This document shows, piece by piece, positions 26,156 through 35,125 of a stretch of DNA of 64,000 nucleotides. Under the pieces are notes generated by a model. The model had not been told where the DNA came from and did not search any database. It worked only from the letters and a program-made list of their open reading frames with translations. Position numbers and translations under genes: made by a program. Numbering within the stretch: position 1 is the first letter of the stretch; every line of letters starts with the position of its first letter. Origin of the DNA: Mycobacterium dioxanotrophicus (GTDB lineage Bacteria > Actinomycetota > Actinomycetes > Mycobacteriales > Mycobacteriaceae); the NCBI RefSeq assembly GCF_002157835.1, contig NZ_CP020809.1:7254001-7318000 (forward strand), read 5' to 3'.

Positions 26156-27436
26156 ATGTACGACTACGGCACGTTCACGTTCGAATCCAAAGCCGAAGTG
26201 CTGGACAAGGCGAAGACGTTCTGGAATCCAGACAAGACGCAGTTCTGGACCGACACCGGTGTCGATCTGGTCATCGACCGCCGCGAGGGTTACTTCCTGT
26301 GGGACATGGAGGGGCGTCGTCTCATCGACATGCACCTCAACGGCGGGACCTACAACCTGGGTCACCGCAATCCCGAAGTGATGCAAGCGATTACCGAAGG
26401 CATGCAGCACTTCGACGTCGGCAACCACCACTTCCCGTCGGTGGCCCGCACCGCCCTGGCGCAGCGCTTGGTCGAGACCGCGCCGGCGTCGATCAAGAAG
26501 GTCGCGTTCGGGTCGGGTGGCGGCGAGGCCATCGACATCGCGCTCAAGAGCGCCCGGCATGCCACCAAGCGCCGCAAGATCGTCTCGATCGTCAAGGCCT
26601 ACCACGGCCACACCGGCCTGGCGGTGGCCACCGGAGACGACCGGTTCGCCAAGTTCTTCCTGGCCGACCAGCCCGACGAGTTCCTGCAGGTGCCGTTCAA
26701 CGACATCGGTGCCATGGAGAAGGTGCTGGCCTCCGGTGACATCGCCGCGGTGATCATGGAGACCATCCCGGCGACCTACGGATTCCCCCTTCCCGCACCG
26801 GGTTACCTCGAAGCGGTCAAGGCCGCGACCGAGAAGTACGGCACGCTCTACATCGCCGACGAGGTGCAGACCGGTCTGATGCGCACCGGTGAACTATGGG
26901 GCATCACCAAACACGGCATCGAACCCGACATCCTGGTGACGGGCAAAGGATTGTCCGGCGGCATGTACCCGATCACGGCGGCCCTGCTCGGCGATCGCGC
27001 CGCGCAGTGGCTCAACGAGGACGGTTTCGGCCACATCTCCACCTTCGGTGGCGCCGAACTCGGCTGCGTCGCCGCCATCAAGACGCTGGAGATCTGCACC
27101 CGCCCCGAGGTGCGCTCGATGGTCCACTACATCTCCGACATCTTCGACCACGGCCTGCAGCGCATCCAGGCCGACCATCCGGACTGGTTCGTCGGCATCC
27201 GGCAGAACGGCGTGGTGATCGGACTGGAATTCGACCATCCCGAGGGTGCCAAGTTCGTCATGCGCGAGCTCTATCAGCTCGGAGTGTGGGCGATCTTCTC
27301 GACACTGGATCCCCGTGTGCTGCAATTCAAACCGGGTCTGCTGCTGTCCCGCGAACTGTGTGAGGACGTGCTGGACCGCCTCGCCGTAGCGGTGGCAAGG
27401 GCAAAGACCGCTGCGAAGGGACTTAAGGCGTCATGA
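26156..27436 (+). CDS. Class-III aminotransferase-fold phospho-lyase
   Basis: A 426-aa PLP enzyme. K264 in ILVTGKGLSGG is the Schiff-base lysine, FGSGGGEAIDIALKSAR the cofactor phosphate region, and IADEVQTGLMRTG the Asp-containing ring-binding motif. In the characterised aminoacetone-utilization pathway, an enzyme of this fold eliminates phosphate and ammonia from 1-amino-2-propanol O-phosphate. It thereby gives propionaldehyde, by analogy with ethanolamine-phosphate phospho-lyase. A kinase that makes the substrate is encoded in the same operon. Start ATG 26156 has GAGGGA 5 bases upstream. The stop overlaps the next gene by 4 bases. Confidence 0.85.
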   Translation: MYDYGTFTFESKAEVLDKAKTFWNPDKTQFWTDTGVDLVIDRREGYFLWDMEGRRLIDMHLNGGTYNLGHRNPEVMQAITEGMQHFDVGNHHFPSVARTALAQRLVETAPASIKKVAFGSGGGEAIDIALKSARHATKRRKIVSIVKAYHGHTGLAVATGDDRFAKFFLADQPDEFLQVPFNDIGAMEKVLASGDIAAVIMETIPATYGFPLPAPGYLEAVKAATEKYGTLYIADEVQTGLMRTGELWGITKHGIEPDILVTGKGLSGGMYPITAALLGDRAAQWLNEDGFGHISTFGGAELGCVAAIKTLEICTRPEVRSMVHYISDIFDHGLQRIQADHPDWFVGIRQNGVVIGLEFDHPEGAKFVMRELYQLGVWAIFSTLDPRVLQFKPGLLLSRELCEDVLDRLAVAVARAKTAAKGLKAS

Positions 27437-28980
27437 CTAACGTTGCGCAGGCCGGCCACATGCTCGAGCGGGCCCGCTGGGCCGCCGCGGCGTACGCCGA
27501 CTACGACGCGGCCGCGGTGAACACGATCGTCAACGCCGTGGCCGAGGCCGGCTACGCCGAGGCTGAACGGTTCGCCACCGAGGCGGTCGCCGAGACCGGT
27601 ATGGGCGTGGCGGCCGACAAAGTGACCAAGAACCGGGCCTGCTCGCGGGGCATCGTCGACTACTACCGAGACCAGGACTATGTCTCGCCGCGGCTCGATG
27701 AGGCGCGCAAGATCGTCGAGCTGCCCCGGCCTGCGGGGGTGGTGCTGGCGTTGACGCCGACCACCAATCCCGTTGCCACGGTGTACTTCAAGGTGATCCT
27801 GGCACTGATGACCCGCAACGCCGTCGTCGTCGCTCCGCACCCGCGGGCCAAGCGGTGCTCGGCCGACGCCGCGCGGGTGCTCGCCGAGGCCGCCGTCGCC
27901 GCCGGCGCACCCGAGGGCATCGTGCAGGTGGTCGACGAGCCGTCCATCCCGCTGGTTCAAGCCCTGATGGCCGACGAGCGCACCGACGTCATCGTGGCCA
28001 CGGGTGGAACCGGCGTCGTCCGCGCCGCGTACTCGTCGGGCAACCCGGCACTGGGCGTCGGGCCGGGCAACGTCCCGGTCTTCGTCGACGCCAGCGCCGA
28101 CATCAACGCCGCGGCCAAGCGCATCGTCGACAGCAAGGCGTTCGACAACTCGGTGCTGTGCACCAACGAATCGGTGCTCATCGTCGAGGACGCCGTCGCC
28201 GACAAGCTGCGCTCGGCACTGACCCGCGCCGGGGCCCACATCCTCGACGAAGACGGCGCTCGACGCCTGCGGGCCTACATGTTCGCCGACGGCCACCTCA
28301 ACACCGATGTGGTGGGCCGCGACGCCGCATGGATCGCCGGGCAGGCCGGGCTGCGGGTGACACCGAAGACCCGGGTACTCATCGCGCCGTTCGACGACGT
28401 CATCGCAGAAGAGATGCTGGCCCACGAGAAGCTCTCCCCCGTGCTGGGCATGACCACCGCGGCCGACGCCGCCCGCGGTATCCGCGCCGCGCGCGCCGTG
28501 GTGCGGATCGGCGGAGCCGGACATTCGGCCGCCATCCATAGCGAAAACCCGGCCGTGATCAGCGATTTCGCGGCGCAGGTGCCGGTGCTGCGGGTTTCGG
28601 TCAACGTCGGCAATTCGACGGGCAGCTCCGGGCTGGACACCAACCTGGCGCCGTCGATGACCATCGGCACCGGGTTCGTCGGACGCAGTTCGATCGGGGA
28701 AAACCTGCAGCCGCAGAACCTGATCAACTGGGCCCGCATCGCCTACAACAGCGAACCGGGCGTGGTGATGGGCAATTTCGCCGGCATCAACCCGTGGCAC
28801 TCGCCTGCCGGGCAGGTGCCGCAGTATCCGCGCGCATCCAATGACCGTGACGGCGTTGCGGTGCCACCGCGGCGGTCTTACGCGACGCCGAACCGGGCGT
28901 CGGATGCAGGGCTGGACGCGCTGCGAGCCGAATTGCGCGCGCTGGTCATCGAAGAACTCGCACAACTGATCAAGAGGTAG
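27433..28980 (+). CDS. Microcompartment aldehyde dehydrogenase
   Basis: A 515-aa aldehyde dehydrogenase of the PduP/AdhE type, expected to oxidise propionaldehyde with NAD+ to propionyl-CoA. The nucleophile is Cys243 in [13 protein letters not shown]-binding features include [13 protein letters not shown] and the [15 protein letters not shown] region. The C-terminus carries a hydrophilic, proline-containing linker after about residue 470. It ends in a predicted amphipathic helix ([19 protein letters not shown]) like an encapsulation peptide that directs cargo into shells. Its LRALVxE core recurs at the N-terminus of the PduM-like protein two genes downstream. It overlaps the phospho-lyase gene by 4 bases. 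Confidence 0.9.
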   Translation: MTNVAQAGHMLERARWAAAAYADYDAAAVNTIVNAVAEAGYAEAERFATEAVAETGMGVAADKVTKNRACSRGIVDYYRDQDYVSPRLDEARKIVELPRPAGVVLALTPTTNPVATVYFKVILALMTRNAVVVAPHPRAKRCSADAARVLAEAAVAAGAPEGIVQVVDEPSIPLVQALMADERTDVIVATGGTGVVRAAYSSGNPALGVGPGNVPVFVDASADINAAAKRIVDSKAFDNSVLCTNESVLIVEDAVADKLRSALTRAGAHILDEDGARRLRAYMFADGHLNTDVVGRDAAWIAGQAGLRVTPKTRVLIAPFDDVIAEEMLAHEKLSPVLGMTTAADAARGIRAARAVVRIGGAGHSAAIHSENPAVISDFAAQVPVLRVSVNVGNSTGSSGLDTNLAPSMTIGTGFVGRSSIGENLQPQNLINWARIAYNSEPGVVMGNFAGINPWHSPAGQVPQYPRASNDRDGVAVPPRRSYATPNRASDAGLDALRAELRALVIEELAQLIKR

Positions 28981-28984
28981 GGCT

Positions 28985-29590
28985 GTGGCTGAACTGCGTT
29001 CGTTCATCTTCATCGACCGGCTGCAACCGCAGACCATGTCGTACCTGGGCACCTGGATCAAAGGTGCGCTGCCGCGGGCCAACCAGGCCGCGCAGATCAT
29101 CGAGGTGGCTCCCGGCCTCGACATCGAGGGCGTCACCGATGTCGCCCTCAAGCATGCCGAGGTCAAGGCCGGAATCCTGGTGGTAGAGCGGCAATTCGGA
29201 TATCTGGAGTTCCACGGGGAGACCGGAGCGGTGAAGGCCGCCGCCGATGCCGCGCTCGATGAGCTGGGCGCCACGTTGGACAGCGCGGTGCGGCCGAATG
29301 TGCTGGCCTCGCGCATCATCTCCAGCGTCGACCACCAGCACGCGTTCCTGATCAACCGCAACAAGATCGGGTCGATGGTGCTGCCGGGCGAGTCGCTGTT
29401 CGTCCTGGAGGTCGCCCCGGCGTCGTACGCGATCCTGGCCACCAACGAGGCCGAGAAGGCCGCCGACATCAAGGTGGTCGACTTCCGGATGATCGGCGCG
29501 ACCGGCCGGGTGTATCTCTCCGGTACCGAGGCCGATGTGCGTCAGGCCGCCGAGGCCGCCCAGGATGCGCTGGCAAGGGCCACTGCATGA
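28985..29590 (+). CDS. Microcompartment shell protein, tandem BMC domain (BMC-T), first
   Basis: A 201-aa shell protein made of two BMC domains (about 1-100 and 101-201), forming pseudo-hexameric trimers. Each half has the alpha/beta BMC plan, with AEVKAGILVVERQFGYLEFHG in the first and SYAILATNEAEKAADIKVVDF in the second (quoted as landmarks). GTG 28985 starts 4 bases after the dehydrogenase stop. It corresponds by position to MSM0275 of the M. smegmatis shell inventory. Such trimers often carry the larger, possibly gated pore. Confidence 0.9.
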   Translation: MAELRSFIFIDRLQPQTMSYLGTWIKGALPRANQAAQIIEVAPGLDIEGVTDVALKHAEVKAGILVVERQFGYLEFHGETGAVKAAADAALDELGATLDSAVRPNVLASRIISSVDHQHAFLINRNKIGSMVLPGESLFVLEVAPASYAILATNEAEKAADIKVVDFRMIGATGRVYLSGTEADVRQAAEAAQDALARATA

Positions 29591-30117
29591 ACATCAACCG
29601 TGACGATCTCCGCGCCCTCGTCAGAGAGGTGGTGCGCGAAGCGGTTTCGGGTCTCAAACCCACCCCGCCTCCGGGGACTGCGGCTGTATTGTCGGCACCG
29701 CCGACGGTGGCTGTCCCCTCGCCTCCGGCCCCGGCCCCACCCGTCGCGACGGTGGCCGATCAGCTGGGTCTCGACCCCACCGGACCGCGCGCCGTCGATG
29801 GCAAGAACCGGATCGAAACCGTGCGGCTGTCCAAGGACTCCGACCTGGACGCCTTCGTACGAAAGTTGCTGCGGCTGTTCGAAAGCCCGAAGACCCGCGC
29901 CGATCTGAAAGCCGGCCGGCTGAGCTTCCGGCTGGCAGGCAGCGCGGCACCGGCCGGCGGCGCGACGCACCGGATCGACAGCGGCGCGGTCACCGAACGC
30001 CACATCGCGGACCTGGCCGGAGGCACCCTGATCCTGGGCCGCCGCGCCGTGCTCACCCCGTTGGCCAGGGAAAAGGCTCGATCCCTGGGCATTACGATCA
30101 CCAAGGAGCGCAAATGA
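29587..30117 (+). CDS. PduM-like microcompartment protein
   Basis: A 176-aa protein in three parts. The N-terminal amphipathic helix (DDLRALVREVVREAVSGL) looks like an encapsulation peptide. A Pro/Ala-rich linker spans about 25-55. A C-terminal domain ends HIADLAGGTLILGRRAVLTP then LAREKARSLGITI. That ending and the overall plan resemble PduM, a structural component needed for propanediol microcompartments. No catalytic motif is visible. ATG 29587 overlaps the upstream shell gene, and its stop overlaps the downstream pentamer gene (ATGA), so it is tightly embedded in the operon. The relationship to PduM was judged by eye and needs a profile search. Confidence 0.75.
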   Translation: MNINRDDLRALVREVVREAVSGLKPTPPPGTAAVLSAPPTVAVPSPPAPAPPVATVADQLGLDPTGPRAVDGKNRIETVRLSKDSDLDAFVRKLLRLFESPKTRADLKAGRLSFRLAGSAAPAGGATHRIDSGAVTERHIADLAGGTLILGRRAVLTPLAREKARSLGITITKERK

Positions 30118-30365
30118 TTTCAGCGACTGTCACCGGGAACGTCTGGGCGACGCGCCGCATCGAAGGCATCCCGGCCGGTGCCTTCCTCGAGGTCGAGGTG
30201 GACGGCACCGGGTCCCGGTTGATCGCGTTCGACGTCCTCGGCACCGGTGTCGGTGAGCACGTCCTCGTCGCTCAGGGCTCCGTGGCCTCGGGCTGGTTCA
30301 CCGGTACGCCACCCCCGGTAGACGCACTCATCATCGGATCCATCGATTCCAACCCCAACAAATAA
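30114..30365 (+). CDS. Microcompartment vertex protein (BMC-P, EutN/CcmL type)
   Basis: An 83-aa single-domain EutN/CcmL protein, whose pentamers cap the vertices of the shell. Hallmarks are the first strand ISATVTGNVWATRR, the AFDVLGTGVGEHVLVAQGS loop and the C-terminal VDALIIGSIDS. ATG 30114 overlaps the PduM-like stop and is preceded by AAGGAG. The length is normal for the family. Confidence 0.93.
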   Translation: MISATVTGNVWATRRIEGIPAGAFLEVEVDGTGSRLIAFDVLGTGVGEHVLVAQGSVASGWFTGTPPPVDALIIGSIDSNPNK

Positions 30366-30377
30366 GGAGATATCCCC

Positions 30378-30659
30378 ATGTCCAGCAATGCAATCGGACT
30401 GATCGAGACCAAGGGCTTCGTCGCTGCGCTGGCCGCTGCCGACGCCATGGTGAAGGCCGCCAATGTCACCATCACCGATCGGCAGCAGGTCGGCGACGGG
30501 CTGGTCGCCGTCATCGTCACCGGTGAGGTCGGCGCGGTCAAGGCAGCCACCGAGGCGGGCGCCGAGACGGCATCGCAGGTCGGTGAGCTGGTCAGCGTCC
30601 ACGTCATCCCGCGGCCGCACAACGAGCTCGGCGCGCACTTCTCGGTGTCCAGCAAGTAG
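30378..30659 (+). CDS. Microcompartment hexameric shell protein (BMC-H)
   Basis: A 93-aa canonical BMC-domain protein forming hexamers that tile the facets. The N-terminus AIGLIETKGFVAALAAADAM is the family hallmark. GLVAVIVTGEVGAVKAATEAG forms the central strand-helix (landmark), and VHVIPRPHNEL ends the domain. A strong GGAGA ribosome site sits at 30365-30369. It is usually the most abundant shell component. Confidence 0.95.
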   Translation: MSSNAIGLIETKGFVAALAAADAMVKAANVTITDRQQVGDGLVAVIVTGEVGAVKAATEAGAETASQVGELVSVHVIPRPHNELGAHFSVSSK

Positions 30660-30661
30660 CC

Positions 30662-31324
30662 ATGCCGACGCAAGCAGACGAGAGCACGCGGATCCGCACC
30701 CAGATCCGCGTCTACCTGCTGGTCGAAGACCTGCAGCGGCAGTTCGCCGCCTATCTGGGTACGCCGACCCGCGCCCGCGGCTACCCGCCGTACGAGGGCG
30801 AGCACGCGCTGATCGTCGAGGTGTCCCCCGCCTTGGCCATCGAGCGCGTGATCGACCTGGCCTTGCGCGAGGTTCCCGGTATCCAGCCCGGAATCCTCTA
30901 TGTGGAGCGGCAATTCGGGGTACTGGAGATCCACTCCGCCAACCTCGAAGATGTGCAGCGGGCGGGCGAGGCGATTCTGGCCGGCACCGGCAACTCGGCG
31001 TCCGATCAGCTGCGGCCCCGGGTGCTCTACCACGACATCATCGAGGACATCACCGATCAGCACGCGGTGATCCTCAACCGCAATCGGCAGGCCTCGATGA
31101 TCCTGCCCGGTCAGTCGCTGCTGGTCTACGAAATGACCCCGGCGCTTTTCGCGGCCGTCGCGGCCAATGAGGCCGAACGGGCCGCGCCCGGGCTTACCGT
31201 GGTGGACGTACAAATGATCGGCGCTGCCGGTCGGCTGTACATCGGTGGCAGTGTCGCGGACGTGACGGCGGCCCGTGATCGCATCACGACAGTGTTGGCG
31301 GGAATTGAAGGACAGGACCACTAG
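30662..31324 (+). CDS. Microcompartment shell protein, tandem BMC domain (BMC-T), second
   Basis: A 220-aa second tandem-domain shell protein, paralogous to the one at 28985. The segments GILYVERQFGVLEIHSANL and DQHAVILNRNRQASMILPG align with GILVVERQFGYLEFHG and HQHAFLINRNKIGSMVLPG of the first. It has a longer, polar N-terminal tail (about 15 residues). ATG 30662 follows the BMC-H stop by 2 bases. It corresponds by position to MSM0271 of M. smegmatis. Two different trimers suggest distinct pores or gates. Confidence 0.9.
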   Translation: MPTQADESTRIRTQIRVYLLVEDLQRQFAAYLGTPTRARGYPPYEGEHALIVEVSPALAIERVIDLALREVPGIQPGILYVERQFGVLEIHSANLEDVQRAGEAILAGTGNSASDQLRPRVLYHDIIEDITDQHAVILNRNRQASMILPGQSLLVYEMTPALFAAVAANEAERAAPGLTVVDVQMIGAAGRLYIGGSVADVTAARDRITTVLAGIEGQDH

Positions 31325-32320
31325 ATGGTTATCACCGACGAGATCGATGTCGCCCAACTCGCCCTGCGCCAGTACGACATCGGGCCCAACGCGACGTTGC
31401 GGCTACTGAATCTGTCCGAGAACGCCACGTATCTCGTCGAGGATGCCGAAACCCGGTCGATTCTGCGCGTGCACCGGCGGGATTACCACCGGTCCCACGA
31501 GATCGAATCGGAGCTGGACTGGCTGGCGGCGCTGCGGGCTGACAGTGACGTCACAGTGCCGACCGTGCTGCCTGCCACCGACGGACGTCGCGTGGTCACC
31601 GTCAATGTCGACGGGACTCCCAGGTACGCCGTGCATTTCGACATGGTCGCCGGCGCGGAGCCCGACGAGAACGCCCTGACGATGGAGGACTTCCACACCT
31701 TGGGCCGGATCACCGCTGCGCTGCACGAGCATTCGCATCGGTGGGCGCGTCCCGCCGGGTTCGATCGGTTCTCCTGGGACTGGGAGCACAGCCTGGGTGC
31801 TCAGCCTCGGTGGGGACGCTGGCAGGACGCCGAGGGTGTGGGACCGTCGGAGCGCGACGTCCTCGAGCGGGCCCAGACGCTGCTGCACACGCGTCTGGAG
31901 GCGTACGGAACCGGGCCGGACCGGTTCGGGCTCATCCACGCCGACTTGAGGTTGGCCAATCTGCTGGTCGATTCCGCCGGAACCGAGTCGTCCAAGATCA
32001 CCGTCATCGATTTCGATGATTGTGGATTCGGCTGGTATTTCTACGATTTCGGTACCGCCGTATCGTTCATCGAAGATGATCCGGCGCTGCCCGAATGGCA
32101 GGAGTCGTGGGTGAGCGGCTACCGCAGCCGCCGCGAACTGCCTGCCACCGATGAAGACATGCTCGCATCGTTCGTACTGTTGCGCAGGCTGCTGCTGTTG
32201 GCTTGGATGGGCAGCCACAGCCATTCCAGGGAATCGGCCACCAAAGCGATCAGCTACGCCGCGGGAAGTTGTGAACTTGCCGAACGGTATCTGCGCTCCG
32301 ACGGCCACACTCTGACCTGA
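31325..32320 (+). CDS. (S)-1-amino-2-propanol kinase, APH-fold
   Basis: A 331-aa aminoglycoside-phosphotransferase/choline-kinase fold enzyme. The catalytic loop is IHADLRLANLLV with D207, and the metal-binding VIDFDDCGFGWYFYDFG follows near 231. The equivalent enzyme of the M. smegmatis aminoacetone-utilization locus has been characterised as an (S)-1-amino-2-propanol kinase. Its product, aminopropanol O-phosphate, feeds the phospho-lyase encoded at the start of the operon. ATG 31325 directly follows the BMC-T stop. I see no clear encapsulation peptide. Confidence 0.88.
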   Translation: MVITDEIDVAQLALRQYDIGPNATLRLLNLSENATYLVEDAETRSILRVHRRDYHRSHEIESELDWLAALRADSDVTVPTVLPATDGRRVVTVNVDGTPRYAVHFDMVAGAEPDENALTMEDFHTLGRITAALHEHSHRWARPAGFDRFSWDWEHSLGAQPRWGRWQDAEGVGPSERDVLERAQTLLHTRLEAYGTGPDRFGLIHADLRLANLLVDSAGTESSKITVIDFDDCGFGWYFYDFGTAVSFIEDDPALPEWQESWVSGYRSRRELPATDEDMLASFVLLRRLLLLAWMGSHSHSRESATKAISYAAGSCELAERYLRSDGHTLT

Positions 32321-32338
32321 CTCACAAAGGATCCCAAC

Positions 32339-33118
32339 ATGTTCGCATCGCTTCAGGGCCGCTCGGCCATCGTCACCGGCGGCAGCAAGGGTATCGGCCG
32401 AGGCATCGCCGAAACGTTCGCCAACGCCGGGGTCAACGTACTGATCACCGGTCGCAGCCAGGCCGACCTCGACAAGGCCGTAGCCGATCTGTCCGCTGCG
32501 CCGGGCAAGGTCAGCGGGCTCAGCGCCGACGTCTCCAGCCCCGAGGACGCACGCCGCGTAGTGGCCGAGGCAGTCGAGCGGCACGGCGGCCTGGACATCG
32601 TGTGCGCCAACGCGGGGATCTTCCCGTCCGGACGGCTGGAGGACCTGACCCCCGAATCCATCGAAGAGGTGCTGGCCGTCAACTTCAAGGGCACCGTCTA
32701 CATCGTGCAGGCCGCGCTCGCGGCGCTGACCGCCAGCGGTCACGGCCGCGTGGTGATCACATCGTCCATCACCGGCCCGATCACCGGATACCCCGGTTGG
32801 TCGCACTACGGTGCCTCCAAGGCTGCCCAGCTGGGCTTCCTGCGTACCGCGGCCATGGAATTGGCGCCCAAGCAGATCACCATCAACGCCGTGCTGCCCG
32901 GCAACATCATCACCGAGGGCCTCGGTGAAATGGGCCAGGAATACCTCGACCAAATGGCCTCCGCAGTACCCGCGGGTCGGTTGGGTTCGGTGGCCGACAT
33001 CGGCAACGCCGCGCTGTTCTTCGCCACCGACGAAGCCGCCTACATCACCGGTCAATCGCTGGTGGTCGACGGTGGCCAGATTCTGCCCGAGTCGCATCTG
33101 GCTATCGCCGAACTCTGA
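32339..33118 (+). CDS. Short-chain dehydrogenase of the aminoacetone pathway
   Basis: A 259-aa classical SDR. The cofactor loop is TGGSKGIG (13-20), with NAG at 91-93, N115, the catalytic pair S143 and Y157, and K161. ADVSS near 63-67 is the usual adenine-binding segment. In this locus it is expected to interconvert aminoacetone and 1-amino-2-propanol with a nicotinamide cofactor. If it runs as a reductase, it would recycle the NADH made by the microcompartment dehydrogenase. AAAGGATCC upstream serves as ribosome site. Confidence 0.85.
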   Translation: MFASLQGRSAIVTGGSKGIGRGIAETFANAGVNVLITGRSQADLDKAVADLSAAPGKVSGLSADVSSPEDARRVVAEAVERHGGLDIVCANAGIFPSGRLEDLTPESIEEVLAVNFKGTVYIVQAALAALTASGHGRVVITSSITGPITGYPGWSHYGASKAAQLGFLRTAAMELAPKQITINAVLPGNIITEGLGEMGQEYLDQMASAVPAGRLGSVADIGNAALFFATDEAAYITGQSLVVDGGQILPESHLAIAEL

Positions 33119-33131
33119 TACCCCAAACGGC

Positions 33132-33149
33132 TAGAATTGGCTGTACCAA
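33132..33149 (+). promoter_or_regulatory. Promoter and operator of the locus GntR gene
   Basis: TAGAAT (33132-33137) fits a mycobacterial -10 box. It abuts the inverted repeat TTGGCTGTACCAA (33137-33149), which matches TTGGCACTACCAA at 26043-26055. The overlap suggests the regulator blocks its own promoter. Confidence 0.6.
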
Positions 33150-33168
33150 AAATGGAGAGGGGTCCGGG

Positions 33169-33933
33169 GTGGCAGCGCAGAGCGAGGAGTTGCGGCGACG
33201 CATAGTCGCCGACATCAACGCGGGTACCCCGGGCGCCAAATTGGGCAGTGAACGCGACCTCGCCGAACGCTACGGCACCAGCCGCTCCAGCCTCCGCCAA
33301 GTGCTTGCCGCGCTGGAGGAGGCGGGGCTGGTCCACCGGGTGATCGGGCGGGCCGGCGGCATCTTCATCAGCCACGGTCAGGTCGAACGGAACCTGTCCG
33401 ACGTCGTCGGGGTGCCCGCATTTCTGACCAGTCAGGGCTACATCGCCGGGACCCGGGTGCTGTCCACCCGCATCACCACCCCCGACCAGGCCACCCAAAC
33501 CGCGCTGCGCCTCAATGACGGTGAGTACGTCGTCGAGATCCAGCGCATCCGGCTGGCCGACGGCTCCCCGTTCTCCCTGGAGCACGCCCAGTTCCCCGCC
33601 GACGCCTTCCCGGGACTGCTGGAACAGCAACTCGGCGGCTCGCTCTACGAAATCCTGGAAACCCGATACGGTTTGGTGACCGGCCGGGCCGACGAGCGGA
33701 TCGAAGCCGTCAACGCCACCAGCAGCGAAGCCACCCTGCTCGGCATCAAACCGAAGGCCGCCCTGCTGCTGATCACGCGGGTCACCTATGACCAGAACGG
33801 TATCCCCTGCGAGTTCTCCCGCGACCTGTTCCGCGGCGACCGGACCGCGCTGGCCGTCACGGCGCAGGGGCGCGGTATCGCCCGATCGGAAGCCAACACC
33901 GCATCGGTGACACTGCAGCGCCAGGCCGTTTGA
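33169..33933 (+). CDS. GntR/HutC-family regulator of the microcompartment locus
   Basis: A 254-aa protein with an N-terminal winged helix-turn-helix (about 5-70, including LGSERDLAERYGTSRSSLRQ). The UTRA-type ligand domain (about 90-245) contains FPADAFPGLLEQQLGGSLYEIL. GTG 33169 has GAGAGGGG upstream. It lies at the end of the operon but appears to have its own promoter. The same inverted repeat occurs at both ends of the locus, so this is the likely local repressor, with aminoacetone, aminopropanol or a phosphorylated intermediate as possible effector. Confidence 0.88.
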   Translation: MAAQSEELRRRIVADINAGTPGAKLGSERDLAERYGTSRSSLRQVLAALEEAGLVHRVIGRAGGIFISHGQVERNLSDVVGVPAFLTSQGYIAGTRVLSTRITTPDQATQTALRLNDGEYVVEIQRIRLADGSPFSLEHAQFPADAFPGLLEQQLGGSLYEILETRYGLVTGRADERIEAVNATSSEATLLGIKPKAALLLITRVTYDQNGIPCEFSRDLFRGDRTALAVTAQGRGIARSEANTASVTLQRQAV

Positions 33934-33985
33934 GCACCGGCATATCGATCGCCCCGACGCCTAGGCCGCCGCAAGCCCTTTGGGA

Positions 33986-35125
33986 TCAGTCGGTACGTGG
34001 GCGTCCTGTCGAGCTCCAGACGACCGCCATCACCGCGCACGCAGCGGCCAGCACCGCAAAGGCCACCGGGAACGAGCCCGAGGTGGCGAGCGCGCCTGCC
34101 ACCAAAGCGCCCAGTCCTGTTCCGCCGTCGAAGCCGATGTTCCAGGCCGCGCTGACCGCGCCGCGGGATTGCCCGCCGCTGGCCGCCAGGGCCTGCACCA
34201 GGGTGAGGTTCTGCAGCCCGCCGTACGCCAGCCCGAGCAGCAGAGCACCCGCGACGATGACCACGGGGCTGTAGAGGATTCCCACCGCGATCGCCGCCAG
34301 CCCTGCCACACCCAGACCCAGCATCGGGGCGATGAATCGATGTGCCCCGAACCGGTCGGCCGGACCGCCGATCAGCCATCGCCCCAGCGTTGCCGGCCCG
34401 GTCAATGCCAGCAGCGTCACGAAGGCCGTTGGGGGGTCCCCGAATTGCGGCGCGAACGTGATCACCGCTCCGCCTGCGGCGGTGATCACGACGAGCGCAC
34501 CGATCGGTCCGACCAGTCCACGGCTCACCGCACGGAATTCGCCGCGCTGGGTCGGCGGTCGCGGCACCGGATGGATGAACATCAGCGCCAGTGGTACGCC
34601 CAGCAGCGGCGCGGTGGCCAGCACGAAGACCGGGGTGTATCCGACCTGATGGACCAACCACGTCGCCACCGGGGTGAGCACGAATTGCGGTGCGGCGATG
34701 GCAAGTCCGTACGCTCCCGCTGCCCGTCCACGCTGCTCCTGACCGAACAGGCCCGCGATACCGTCGACCCCGTACACCGTGAGGATGCCGAAACCCAACC
34801 CGCGCAACGCGGCGAGCAGCAGCACCGTCGGCAGGTTGTGGGCCAGCAGATGCGCGATCGCGGGGGCCCCGAGCAGGGCCAGGCCGATCGCCAGGGTGAC
34901 CGGCCACCCCAGCCGACGCAACACCAGCCCGACCGAGAGTTGCGCCAGCACGGTGCATGCCATCAGGACCGCGTTGACCGATCCGGCGCCGAAATCGTCG
35001 GCGCCGTTGTGCACGGCCCACATCGGGGCAACCGGCAGCAGCAAGGCGAAACCGACGAAGCCCAGAACCGCGGCACCCAACAACGCGGGCATGCCCGGCG
35101 CCCTCCACACCGTTGTCTGTGTCAT
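33986..35125 (-). CDS. MFS transporter
   Basis: A 379-aa major-facilitator protein with about 12 hydrophobic helices and the characteristic loop GPADRFGAHRF after helix 8. The start is ATG 35125 (MTQTTVWRAPG), overlapping the amidohydrolase stop as ATGA; longer frames lack a ribosome site and hydrophobic character. It is the last gene of a four-gene leftward operon (TetR, CoA-transferase, amidohydrolase, MFS) and may import the compound that these enzymes process or export a toxic relative. Substrate unknown. Confidence 0.82.
   Translation of the reverse strand: MTQTTVWRAPGMPALLGAAVLGFVGFALLLPVAPMWAVHNGADDFGAGSVNAVLMACTVLAQLSVGLVLRRLGWPVTLAIGLALLGAPAIAHLLAHNLPTVLLLAALRGLGFGILTVYGVDGIAGLFGQEQRGRAAGAYGLAIAAPQFVLTPVATWLVHQVGYTPVFVLATAPLLGVPLALMFIHPVPRPPTQRGEFRAVSRGLVGPIGALVVITAAGGAVITFAPQFGDPPTAFVTLLALTGPATLGRWLIGGPADRFGAHRFIAPMLGLGVAGLAAIAVGILYSPVVIVAGALLLGLAYGGLQNLTLVQALAASGGQSRGAVSAAWNIGFDGGTGLGALVAGALATSGSFPVAFAVLAAACAVMAVVWSSTGRPRTD

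Noticed and set aside
27274..29472. 732-codon minus-strand frame across the aldehyde dehydrogenase and shell genes
   Set aside because: The plus-strand genes are unambiguous; this frame is His/Asp/Arg-rich and motif-free.
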